Below are positions 52,708 to 60,005 of a DNA stretch of 64,000 nucleotides, piece after piece. This DNA comes from Streptomyces subrutilus. GTDB taxonomy: Bacteria; Actinomycetota; Actinomycetes; Streptomycetales; Streptomycetaceae. The position numbers and the translations under genes were made by a program. The stretch is from positions 620,001 through 684,000 of the forward strand of contig NZ_CP023701.1 of the NCBI RefSeq assembly GCF_008704535.1. The letters run 5' to 3'. Every line of letters starts with the position of its first letter. Positions within the stretch are counted from its first letter, which is position 1. The notes under the pieces are model-generated. The model had not been told where the DNA came from. It ran no database searches and saw only the letters and a list, made by a program, of their open reading frames with translations.

Positions 52708-54150
52708 ATGAGCGAAAAGAACCGCACGCGGTGGCCCGGCCGCATCCGCCCGGGCCGCCGCGCCGCCTCCCCTGCCGGCCCCGGCGCGCCGGGTCGGCCC
52801 GGCGACACCTCCCCGGACGGCGCCGCCGGTGCGTCCCCGGCCCCCGGCGGCGCGTCGCGCGCCGCGCGCGGGGCCGGCGCGCTGGCGCAGCTCGCCGTGG
52901 TGCTGCGCACGCCGGCCCGGCCGGCCCAGCCGCTGCTCGGTCGGGCGCCCCGGCGGTGGCAGCGGCTGCTGCCGTACGCGGTGGTCGGGGTCTTCGTCGT
53001 GTCGCTGCTCCCGACGACCATCACGGTGCTGACCAACGACTACAAGGGCGGCGGCGGCTGGTCGGGCGCGCTGGGGGTGGCGCAGACCGTGCCGCTGCTG
53101 CTGGCCGTGACCCGGCCGCTGCCCGCGTGGGGCATGGTCCTGCTCGCGGACGCGCTGGGCGCGGTGCTGCTGATCCAGGCGGACGGCGTGGCGGGGCGCG
53201 CCTGGCCGTGGACCCCGATGGCCGTCATCGGCTATCTGGTCCTGATGGCGTGCACGGGGCTGCGCGAGTCCGTCCGCACCCTGGTCGGGGTGTGGCTGGT
53301 GACCGGCGCGGTCGGCGCGGTCCTGGGATTCTTCCAGCCCGCGGGCGTGACGAACACGTCGGCGCTGGTGCTGGTGCTCAGCGGGCTGGTGCTGACGCTG
53401 ACGGGCGCGCTGCGCGGGCTGGGCGACGCCCGGCAGCGGATCGCCGAGCAGGAGAGCATCAGCGAGGCGGAGCGGTCCCGGCGGACGCTGCTGGAGGAAC
53501 GGGCGCGGATCGCGCGGGAGTTGCACGACGTGGTCGCGCACCACATGTCCGTGATCACCGTCCAGGCCGACTCCGCGCCGTACCGGTTGCCGGGGATGGC
53601 GCAGCCGGTGCAGGAGGAGTTCGCGGCCATCGCGGCCAGTGCGCGCGAGTCGCTGGGCGAGATGCGGCGGCTGCTGACGGTGCTGCGCGGGGACGGGGCG
53701 AACGGCTCGGACGGCGAGCGCGCCCCGCAGCCGGGGATCGACCGGTTGCAGCAGCTGGTGGAGGCGACCGTACGGGCGGGCCAGCCGGTGGAGCTGTCCC
53801 TGTCGGCGGGGGCGGCCGGGGCGGCCGCGTCGGCGCCGCCCGCGGTGGACCTGTCGGCGTACCGGATCGTGCAGGAGGCCCTCGCCAACGTGGTGCGGCA
53901 CGCGCCGGGTGCGGCGACCCGGGTGTCGGTGACCGTCGACGAGGACGAGGTCCTGGTGCTCGTGGTGAACGGTCCGGCCCGCGACGCCGTGGTGGCGCTG
54001 GAGGGTTCGGGGACGGGGCACGGTCTGGTCGGGATGCGGGAGCGCGTACGGTTGACGGGCGGCACGCTGGACACCGGTCCGCTGCCCGACGGCGGCTTCC
54101 GGGTCGCCGCCCGTCTGCCGCTGAACGACCCGGCCGAGGAATCCAGTTGA
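52708..54150 (+). CDS. Two-component sensor histidine kinase, NarL-partner (HisKA_3) type
   Basis: The 480-residue protein has a basic, Pro-rich cytoplasmic leader (about residues 1-80) and five to six transmembrane segments (about 85-235). A coiled stretch (GDARQRIAEQESISEAERSR) leads to the dimerisation/phosphoacceptor helix RARIARELHDVVAHHMSVIT, where the first His is phosphorylated. The GHKL ATPase ends with IVQEALANVVRHAPGA and GHGLVGMRERVRLTGG. It phosphorylates the response regulator encoded immediately after. The sensor part has no extracellular domain, so it probably senses the membrane or its stress. Confidence 0.92.
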   Translation: MSEKNRTRWPGRIRPGRRAASPAGPGAPGRPGDTSPDGAAGASPAPGGASRAARGAGALAQLAVVLRTPARPAQPLLGRAPRRWQRLLPYAVVGVFVVSLLPTTITVLTNDYKGGGGWSGALGVAQTVPLLLAVTRPLPAWGMVLLADALGAVLLIQADGVAGRAWPWTPMAVIGYLVLMACTGLRESVRTLVGVWLVTGAVGAVLGFFQPAGVTNTSALVLVLSGLVLTLTGALRGLGDARQRIAEQESISEAERSRRTLLEERARIARELHDVVAHHMSVITVQADSAPYRLPGMAQPVQEEFAAIAASARESLGEMRRLLTVLRGDGANGSDGERAPQPGIDRLQQLVEATVRAGQPVELSLSAGAAGAAASAPPAVDLSAYRIVQEALANVVRHAPGAATRVSVTVDEDEVLVLVVNGPARDAVVALEGSGTGHGLVGMRERVRLTGGTLDTGPLPDGGFRVAARLPLNDPAEESS

Positions 54151-54827
54151 CCATCCGCGTGATCATCGTCGACGACCAGGCCATGGTGCGGGCGGGTTTC
54201 GCCGCGCTGCTGTCGGCGCAGGCCGACATCGACGTGGTGGGCGAGGCCCCCGACGGGCGGGAAGGGGTGCGGATCTCCCGCACCGCGCACCCCGACGTGG
54301 TGCTGATGGACGTGCGGATGCCGGAGATGGACGGGTTGACGGCGGCCCGCGAGCTCCTCGATCCGCCGCCGGGGGTGGTGCACCGCCCGAGGGTGCTCAT
54401 GCTGACCACCTTCGACATCGACGACTACGTGTACGAGGCGCTCCGCGCCGGGGCCTCGGGGTTCCTCTTGAAGGACGCGCCGCCCGCCGACCTGATCGCG
54501 GCGGTCCGGGTCGTGGCGTCGGGCGAGGCCCTGCTGGCGCCGTCGGTGACGCGGCGGCTGATCGCCGACTTCGTGCAGCGGCGGCCGGCTCCGCGCAAGG
54601 ACCCGGCGCTGCGGCTCAACGGTCTGACCCCGCGCGAGACCGAGGTGCTGGAGCTCATCGCGCGCGGACTGTCGAACCAGGAGATCGCCGGCCACCTGGT
54701 GCTGGCGGAGCAGACGGTCAAGACCCACATCGGGCGGGTGCTGGGCAAGCTGGACCTGCGCGACCGGGCCCAGGCGGTGATCTTCGCGTACGAGGCGGGG
54801 CTGGTGCGGCCGGGGGACGGCGGCTGA
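54147..54827 (+). CDS. Response regulator, NarL/FixJ (LuxR-type HTH) family
   Basis: The start is the TTG of TIRVIIVDDQAMVRAGFAAL, overlapping the kinase stop (TTGA) and preceded by GAGGAA. The next GTG lies inside the first beta strand. The 226-residue protein has a receiver domain with the acidic pair in IIVDDQ, phosphoacceptor Asp in VVLMDVRMPEMDG and Lys in FLLKDAPP. The C-terminal LuxR HTH is NGLTPRETEVLELIARGLSN plus VKTHIGRVLGKLDLRDRAQA. Kinase and regulator are translationally coupled. Their targets are unknown. Confidence 0.93.
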   Translation: MTIRVIIVDDQAMVRAGFAALLSAQADIDVVGEAPDGREGVRISRTAHPDVVLMDVRMPEMDGLTAARELLDPPPGVVHRPRVLMLTTFDIDDYVYEALRAGASGFLLKDAPPADLIAAVRVVASGEALLAPSVTRRLIADFVQRRPAPRKDPALRLNGLTPRETEVLELIARGLSNQEIAGHLVLAEQTVKTHIGRVLGKLDLRDRAQAVIFAYEAGLVRPGDGG

Positions 54828-54918
54828 CGGCCGAGGCGCGCGACGGACCGGCTTCGGCACGGCGGGGCGCGGCCGTGTCGCGGCCGGGATCGGGGGAAGG
54901 GGAGGTTTGCGGCGGAAT

Positions 54919-54961
54919 ACCCGGGCCAGATTGATTGCTATATACATCGATCGGCCCGGGT
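54919..54961. promoter_or_regulatory. 9-bp inverted repeat flanking an A/T-rich promoter core, upstream of the aldehyde dehydrogenase
   Basis: ACCCGGGCC (54919-54927) and GGCCCGGGT (54953-54961) are perfect inverted copies separated by 25 A/T-rich bases. These contain TGCTATATA, an extended -10-like sequence. It lies 71 bases upstream of the dehydrogenase start and could be an operator pair bracketing the promoter or a hairpin. Confidence 0.45.
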
Positions 54962-55031
54962 CCCGCCCCGGCCCTCCGCACTCCCGGCACCGGCCCCGCG
55001 GCCGGGCCGCCCCCACCGCTTGGAGCACCGC

Positions 55032-56351
55032 ATGTCGGACCACCGTTCGCACACGCCCGCAGACGTCGTCGCGCGGCTGCGCGACACCTTCGCCACCGGC
55101 CGTACCAAGTCCCTCAGCTGGCGGACGGCCCAGCTCGACGCCCTGCGGACGCTGCTGACCGAGCGGGGCGACGAGCTCGCCGCCGCGCTCCAGGCCGACC
55201 TCGGCAAGGGCCGCGACGAGGCGTACCGGACGGAGATCGACTTCACCCTGCGGGAGATCCAGCACACGCAGGAGCACCTGGCCGAGTGGCTGCGCCCCCG
55301 GCCGGTCCCCGTGCCGGACCGGCTGAGCCCGGCGACGGCGCACACCGTGCAGGACCCCCTCGGCGTCGTCCTGGTGATCGCGCCCTGGAACTACCCGGTC
55401 CAGCTGCTGCTCGCCCCGGTCGTCGGCGCGCTCGCGGCCGGCAACTGCGTCGTGGCCAAGCCCAGCGAGCTGGCGCCCGCGACCTCGCGCGCGCTGGCCG
55501 CCCTCCTGCCGAGCTACCTGGACGAGGACGCGGTCGCCGTGGTGGAGGGCGCCGTACCGGAGACCACCGAGCTGCTCGCGCAGCGCTTCGACCACATCTT
55601 CTACACCGGCAACGGCCAGGTCGGCCGGATCGTGATGCGGGCCGCCGCCGAGCACCTGACGCCGGTGACCCTGGAGCTGGGCGGCAAGTCCCCGGCCTTC
55701 GTCGACCGCGGCACGGACCTCGGCGTGGTGGCCGCACGGCTGGCCGCCACCAAGTTCATGAACGCCGGCCAGACCTGCGTCGCCCCCGACTACGTGCTGA
55801 CCGACCCGGAGACCGCCCGCGAGCTGGAGAAGGCCCTCGGCTCCGTCCTGCGCGACCTCTACGGCGACGACCCGGCCGCTTCGCCCGCGTACGGCCGGAT
55901 CGTCAACGAACGCCACTTCGACCGGCTCACCGGCCTGCTCGACTCGGGCCGTACCGTCACCGGCGGCGACCACGACCGGGCCTCGCGCTACATCGCCCCG
56001 ACCGTCCTGGCGGAGGTCTCCCCCGACTCCCCCGTCATGGCGGAGGAGATATTCGGCCCCGTGCTCCCCCTGGTCGAGGTGGCCGGTCTGGACGAGGCCG
56101 TCGCGTTCATCCGGGACCGCGAGAAGCCCCTCGCCCTGTACGCCTTCACCGACTCCGACACGACCCGCGAACGCCTGGTCCAGGAGACCTCCTCGGGCGC
56201 CGTGGCCTTCGGTCTGCCCGTGGCCCACCTGACCGTGTCCGACCTGCCCTTCGGCGGGGTCGGCGAGAGCGGCATGGGCAACTACCACGGCCGCTACTCC
56301 CTGGAGACCTTCAGCCACCGCAAGGCCGTCCTGGACAAGCCGCTGCGCTGA
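55032..56351 (+). CDS. Aldehyde dehydrogenase, class 3 (ALDH3-like)
   Basis: The start is the ATG of MSDHRSHTPADVVARLRDTF, 7 bases after GGAG. An upstream in-frame ATG adds 4 residues. The 439-residue protein is of ALDH3 length. VLVIAPWNYPVQLLLAPVVG and GNCVVAKPSELAPATS bind NAD(P). The general base Glu is in VTLELGGKSPAFVD and the nucleophilic Cys in NAGQTCVAPDYVL, with EEIFGPVLPLVEV following. It oxidises medium or long-chain aliphatic or aromatic aldehydes to acids. It is monocistronic, behind an unusual A/T-rich promoter. Confidence 0.93.
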   Translation: MSDHRSHTPADVVARLRDTFATGRTKSLSWRTAQLDALRTLLTERGDELAAALQADLGKGRDEAYRTEIDFTLREIQHTQEHLAEWLRPRPVPVPDRLSPATAHTVQDPLGVVLVIAPWNYPVQLLLAPVVGALAAGNCVVAKPSELAPATSRALAALLPSYLDEDAVAVVEGAVPETTELLAQRFDHIFYTGNGQVGRIVMRAAAEHLTPVTLELGGKSPAFVDRGTDLGVVAARLAATKFMNAGQTCVAPDYVLTDPETARELEKALGSVLRDLYGDDPAASPAYGRIVNERHFDRLTGLLDSGRTVTGGDHDRASRYIAPTVLAEVSPDSPVMAEEIFGPVLPLVEVAGLDEAVAFIRDREKPLALYAFTDSDTTRERLVQETSSGAVAFGLPVAHLTVSDLPFGGVGESGMGNYHGRYSLETFSHRKAVLDKPLR

Positions 56352-56439
56352 CCCGGCGGCGCGGCGGCGGCCGTCCGCGTCCCCCGCAGCGCCCGCGACC
56401 GGGACGGATGTCCGGCGCGAGGCCGGGCAGGGGTAGGGC

Positions 56440-56979
56440 ATGGCTATCCTCCGAAAACTCGCCCGCCCCCTCCTGGCCTCCCCCTTCGTCACCGGCGGCC
56501 TGCGCACCCTGCGCCGTCCCGAGGCGGTCGCCGAACGCGCCCGGCCCGTCGTCGGGCCGATCGCCGAGCGCATCCCGGCGCTGGCCGGGGACCCCGTGAC
56601 GCTGGTGCGCGCGACCGGCGCCGTGCAGGCCGGTGCGGGCCTGCTGCTCGCCACCGGCCGCGCCCCGCGCCTGGCCGCGCTCACGCTGGCCGCCACGCTG
56701 GTGCCGTCCACCGTCGCCGGCCACGCCTTCTGGACGATGGAGGACCCGCAGGAGCGGGCCCGGCACCGGGCCGCCTTCCTCAAGGACCTCGCCCTCGTCG
56801 GCGGCCTCCTCATCGCCGCCGCGGACACCCACGGCAAGCCGTCGCTGGCCTACCGTTCCCGGCACGCGCTCGACCACGCCCACCCGCTGCGCGCCGTGAG
56901 CGGCCCGGTCGCGGCCGCCGCCACCAGTACGGCCGCCCGCGCCAAGGCCGCGGCCCAGCCCCTCGTCGGAAGGCTCTGA
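56440..56979 (+). CDS. DoxX family membrane protein
   Basis: The 179-residue protein begins MAILRKLARPLLASPFVTGG, typical of DoxX-family proteins. Three to four hydrophobic segments run from 45 to 130 (VTLVRATGAVQAGAGLLLAT, RLAALTLAATLVPSTVAGHA, FLKDLALVGGLLIAAADTHG). The C-terminus is soluble and Ala-rich. DoxX proteins take part in membrane redox or oxidative-stress complexes, but a specific role is not assignable. It lies 88 bases after the aldehyde dehydrogenase gene on the same strand and could be co-transcribed. Confidence 0.85.
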   Translation: MAILRKLARPLLASPFVTGGLRTLRRPEAVAERARPVVGPIAERIPALAGDPVTLVRATGAVQAGAGLLLATGRAPRLAALTLAATLVPSTVAGHAFWTMEDPQERARHRAAFLKDLALVGGLLIAAADTHGKPSLAYRSRHALDHAHPLRAVSGPVAAAATSTAARAKAAAQPLVGRL

Positions 56980-57102
56980 CGACCCGGCGCGCCGGGCCCG
57001 CAGGGGCCCGCGCGCGCCCGTCTCCTCCACCCCCTACCGGGGTATGACCTCCTCCTTGGCTCCACGGTCCGACGCGCCGTTCGGCATCTCCTTCCTACCT
57101 TC

Positions 57103-57119
57103 CTCCTCGTCACGAGGAG
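57103..57119 (+). promoter_or_regulatory. Hairpin overlapping the ribosome-binding region of the hydrolase gene
   Basis: CTCCTCG and CGAGGAG form a perfect 7-bp stem with a 3-base loop, ending 12 bases before the ATG. The stem sequesters GAGGAG immediately before AGAAGG, so folding could lower translation initiation. Confidence 0.4.
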
Positions 57120-57131
57120 AGGAGAAGGTGC

Positions 57132-58178
57132 ATGCGCCGCTTCAGGAGGACGCTGGTCACCGCCGCACTGGCGATGACCGTCGTCGGGGGGACCGCCGGC
57201 TGGGCGTCCGGCGACAGTGAGCGGGCCGTCACCGGTCCGCCGCCCGGCGCCGCGGCGTGGCGGGCCGACACGGCGGCCCTCGGACGGCCGCTGCCCGACC
57301 CGGCGACCGCACCGCCCGCGGAGGTGGCCCGCTTCTTCGCCGGCCTGGACACCGGCGCCCGGCAGCAGCTCGTACGCTCCCACCCGCTGGTGGTGGGCAA
57401 TCTGGACGGGGCGCCGCCGGCCCTGCGGTACCAGGCCAACCGGCTCGCGGTCCTCGCCACCGGAGAGGCGCGGTACGCGTCCCTCGGGGCACCGGGCCGG
57501 CAGATCCTCGCCTTCGACCCGCGGGGCCGGGGCCAGGTCGCCGAGGCCTTCGGGGACCTGGAGCGCGCCGCGCACGTCTCGGTGATCGTGCCGGGCTCGG
57601 ACAACGACGCCACCGGCCACGACGCACCGCGCGCCGCGCACTCCGGACCGGCCGGCATGGCCAGGGCCCTGCGCGCGGCGGCCGGCGAGCGCACCGCCGT
57701 CATCGCCTGGACCGGCTACACCACCCCCGTCGGGGTGGGCCTGGACGCGGCCGAGGGCCGACTGGCCGTCGCCGGCGCGTCCCGCCTCGCCCGCTTCACC
57801 GCGGGGCTCGACGCGGTCGGGGCGCCCGACCCGGTGCTCTTCTGCCACAGCTACGGCTCGGTGGTCTGCGGGCTCGCGGCCCGGCACACGGACGCCACCG
57901 ACATCGTGGTCTTCGGCTCTCCGGGCATGCGCGCCGACACCGCCGCCGCCCTGGGCACCGGCGCCCGCGTCTGGGCGGGGCGGAGCCCGTCCGACTGGAT
58001 CGCCGACGTACCGAACGTCGAGTTCGCCGGACTCGGCCACGGCGCCGATCCGACCTCCGCCGCCTTCGGGGCCCGGCGGCTGCCGGCCGCCGACGTCCGG
58101 GGCCACACCGGCTACTTCGCCCCGGGCACCCAGTCCCTGGCGGCCTTCTCCGCCCTCGCGAACGGAGAGGCCCGATGA
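57132..58178 (+). CDS. Exported alpha/beta hydrolase (DUF1023-like)
   Basis: The 348-residue protein starts MRRFRRTLVTAALAMTVVGG, a signal peptide or N-terminal anchor. The fold is recognisable from HVSVIVPGSDNDATGHDAPR (first strands) and the nucleophile elbow DPVLFCHSYGSVVCGLAARH with the catalytic Ser. An Asp/His region, GRSPSDWIADVPNVEFAGLG and HTGYF near the C-terminus, follows. It resembles actinobacterial DUF1023 hydrolases. Its stop overlaps the start of a membrane acyltransferase gene (ATGA), suggesting they act on the same envelope substrate. Confidence 0.88.
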   Translation: MRRFRRTLVTAALAMTVVGGTAGWASGDSERAVTGPPPGAAAWRADTAALGRPLPDPATAPPAEVARFFAGLDTGARQQLVRSHPLVVGNLDGAPPALRYQANRLAVLATGEARYASLGAPGRQILAFDPRGRGQVAEAFGDLERAAHVSVIVPGSDNDATGHDAPRAAHSGPAGMARALRAAAGERTAVIAWTGYTTPVGVGLDAAEGRLAVAGASRLARFTAGLDAVGAPDPVLFCHSYGSVVCGLAARHTDATDIVVFGSPGMRADTAAALGTGARVWAGRSPSDWIADVPNVEFAGLGHGADPTSAAFGARRLPAADVRGHTGYFAPGTQSLAAFSALANGEAR

Positions 58179-59395
58179 GCGCGCTCACCCTGCTGCGCGG
58201 GACGGCGGACCGCATCGATGCCCGGACCCCCGCCCACCGCGACCGGGCGGTCGACGGGCTGCGCGCCCTGGCCCTGCTGGCGGTGCCGACGGGGCACTGG
58301 CTGCTCGGCGGCTTCACCCTCGACGCCGACGGAGGCCTGCACAACGCCAGCCCGCTGTCCGCCTTCGGCGGGCTCGCCCCGGCGAGCTGGGTGCTCCAGA
58401 TGCTCGGCATCTTCTTCCTGGTCGGCGGATACGCCTCCGCGCTGTCCTACCGGCGGCGCGCCGGGTCGGCGGGGGCGTGGCTGCGGGGAAGGATCGTCCG
58501 CCTGGGGCGTCCGGTCCTGGGGGTCACCGCCGTATGGGCGGTGGCCGCACCGCTGCTGTACGCGGCGGGGGTGCCGGAGACGACGCTGCGGACCGGGGCG
58601 ACGCTGGTGGTCCAGCCCCTGTGGTTCGTGGGCGTGTACGTGGTGGTCACCGCGCTCACCCCGTACTGCGTACGGGCCGCCGGCCGGCTCGGCGGGTGGG
58701 CCGCGCTGCCGCTGCTCGTCTCGGTCGCGGTGGTGGACGTGCTGCGGTACGGGCCGCTCGCCGAGTCCGTGCCCTCCTGGCTCGCCCTGCTGAACGTCCT
58801 GCCGGGCTGGCTGTTCGCATACCAGCTCGGCGTCTCGTGGGGCGAGGGGCGGATCGGGCGGCGCGGTGGCCTGCTGCTGCTGGGGGGCGGGACGGTGCTG
58901 TTCGCGGCGCTGCTGCTGGTCTTCGGCTATCCGGCGTCGATGGTGGGCGTGCCGGGCGCCGCGCGGACCAACTCGCACCCGCCGTCGCTGCTGGTCCTGG
59001 CCCTGGCGGCGGCCCAGTCGGGGGCGGCGGTCCTGCTCCGGGACCGGCTGGCGAAGGCGCTGGCGCGGCCGGCGCTGTGGGCTCCGGTGGTCGTGGTCAA
59101 CCTGTGCGCGATGACGATCCTGTGCTGGCACCAGACGGCGATGCTGGCCGCGGCCGTGCCCGGTTCGTTCGCGGGGCCGGTGGCGGGGCTGACGACGGCG
59201 CCGGACAGCCTGGGCTGGATCGTGGCGCGGCTGGCGTGGATGCCGGTGTTCGCCGCGCTGCTGGTCGGCATCGCCCGGTACGCGCGCCGCTTCGAGGACC
59301 CGGCGCCGGACGGCCGGAAGGCCTCGGCGCTGCGCAGGGCGGTGACCGGTGTACTGGCGGCGGGGTTCGCGGTGTTCGCGCTGGGGCTGGCGTAG
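58175..59395 (+). CDS. Membrane acyltransferase (acyltransferase_3 family)
   Basis: The 406-residue protein has about ten transmembrane helices and the family's N-terminal catalytic block DRAVDGLRALALLAVPTGHW, with the conserved Arg and His. RIVRLGRPVLGVTAVWAVAA and LVVQPLWFVGVYVVVTALTP follow. These enzymes transfer acetyl or other acyl groups to extracytoplasmic carbohydrates, lipids or antibiotics. It is translationally coupled to the exported hydrolase gene. It is followed 13 bases later by a very strong hairpin shared with the convergent DUF350 gene. Confidence 0.9.
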   Translation: MSALTLLRGTADRIDARTPAHRDRAVDGLRALALLAVPTGHWLLGGFTLDADGGLHNASPLSAFGGLAPASWVLQMLGIFFLVGGYASALSYRRRAGSAGAWLRGRIVRLGRPVLGVTAVWAVAAPLLYAAGVPETTLRTGATLVVQPLWFVGVYVVVTALTPYCVRAAGRLGGWAALPLLVSVAVVDVLRYGPLAESVPSWLALLNVLPGWLFAYQLGVSWGEGRIGRRGGLLLLGGGTVLFAALLLVFGYPASMVGVPGAARTNSHPPSLLVLALAAAQSGAAVLLRDRLAKALARPALWAPVVVVNLCAMTILCWHQTAMLAAAVPGSFAGPVAGLTTAPDSLGWIVARLAWMPVFAALLVGIARYARRFEDPAPDGRKASALRRAVTGVLAAGFAVFALGLA

Positions 59396-59408
59396 GCGTC
59401 CCGGCCGC

Positions 59409-59482
59409 GCGGATCACCGGTGTGCGACGAGAGCACCGCTCCCCGGAAGGAGCGGTGCTCTCGTCGCACACCGGTGATCCGC
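59409..59482. terminator. Perfect 34-bp stem bidirectional terminator
   Basis: Bases 59409-59442 are exactly complementary to 59449-59482, with a 6-base loop CCGGAA. It fills the gap between the convergent acyltransferase (stop 59395) and DUF350 (stop 59485) genes, so it should end transcription from both sides. The stem is about twice as long as usual intrinsic terminators. Confidence 0.9.
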
Positions 59483-59484
59483 CG

Positions 59485-59907
59485 TCAGGCGATGGAGGCC
59501 GCGACGATGGCGGCGACCGCGAGGTTGCAGCAGGCGGTGACCCAGACGGCGGGGTGGGGCTCCGGGTCGACGACGATCGCGCCCAGCCTGCCGGGGGTCA
59601 CCAGGTCGAGCACGAGGAACGCCACGGCCATCAGGACCAGGCCGAGCAGGCCGAACGCCGCGGTGGACAGCAGACCCTTGCCGAAGTCGTCGTAGGTGGT
59701 CCAGATCGAGGTGAAGACGATGCCGCCGATCCCCAGCAGCGCGGAGCTGAGGAGCAGCGCGGCGTTGCGGTTGCGCTCTTCCCAGATCTGCTTCGGGAGC
59801 TTCCCGGGCGTCAGGACGTCGACGAGGACGATGCCGAGGATGAGCAGCACCAGGCCGAGGGCGCCGAAGGCGCTGGTGCGGCCGAGTCCGTTGATGATGT
59901 CGCTCAT
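59485..59907 (-). CDS. DUF350 domain membrane protein
   Basis: The 140-residue protein has four hydrophobic segments (about residues 14-32, 50-70, 84-104, 120-138) and the two-repeat arrangement of DUF350. VLLILGIVLVDVLTPGKLPK is in the first half and VLMAVAFLVLDLVTPGRLGA in the second. These repeated D-x-L-T-P-G-x-L loops are the family signature. The function is unknown. In streptomycetes such genes are often near GNAT/ATP-grasp or polyamine-like genes, and here a GNAT/ATP-grasp fusion is divergently transcribed 98 bases away. Confidence 0.87.
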   Translation of the reverse strand: MSDIINGLGRTSAFGALGLVLLILGIVLVDVLTPGKLPKQIWEERNRNAALLLSSALLGIGGIVFTSIWTTYDDFGKGLLSTAAFGLLGLVLMAVAFLVLDLVTPGRLGAIVVDPEPHPAVWVTACCNLAVAAIVAASIA

Positions 59908-60005
59908 GGGGAAGCCTTGTCTCCGGGTGGTGGGGAAGGATGTGCCGTGGGAGGCTGGGCGAATCTATCGCACACCCCTGCTCCCGGCCACGGGGAGGTC
60001 TGGAC

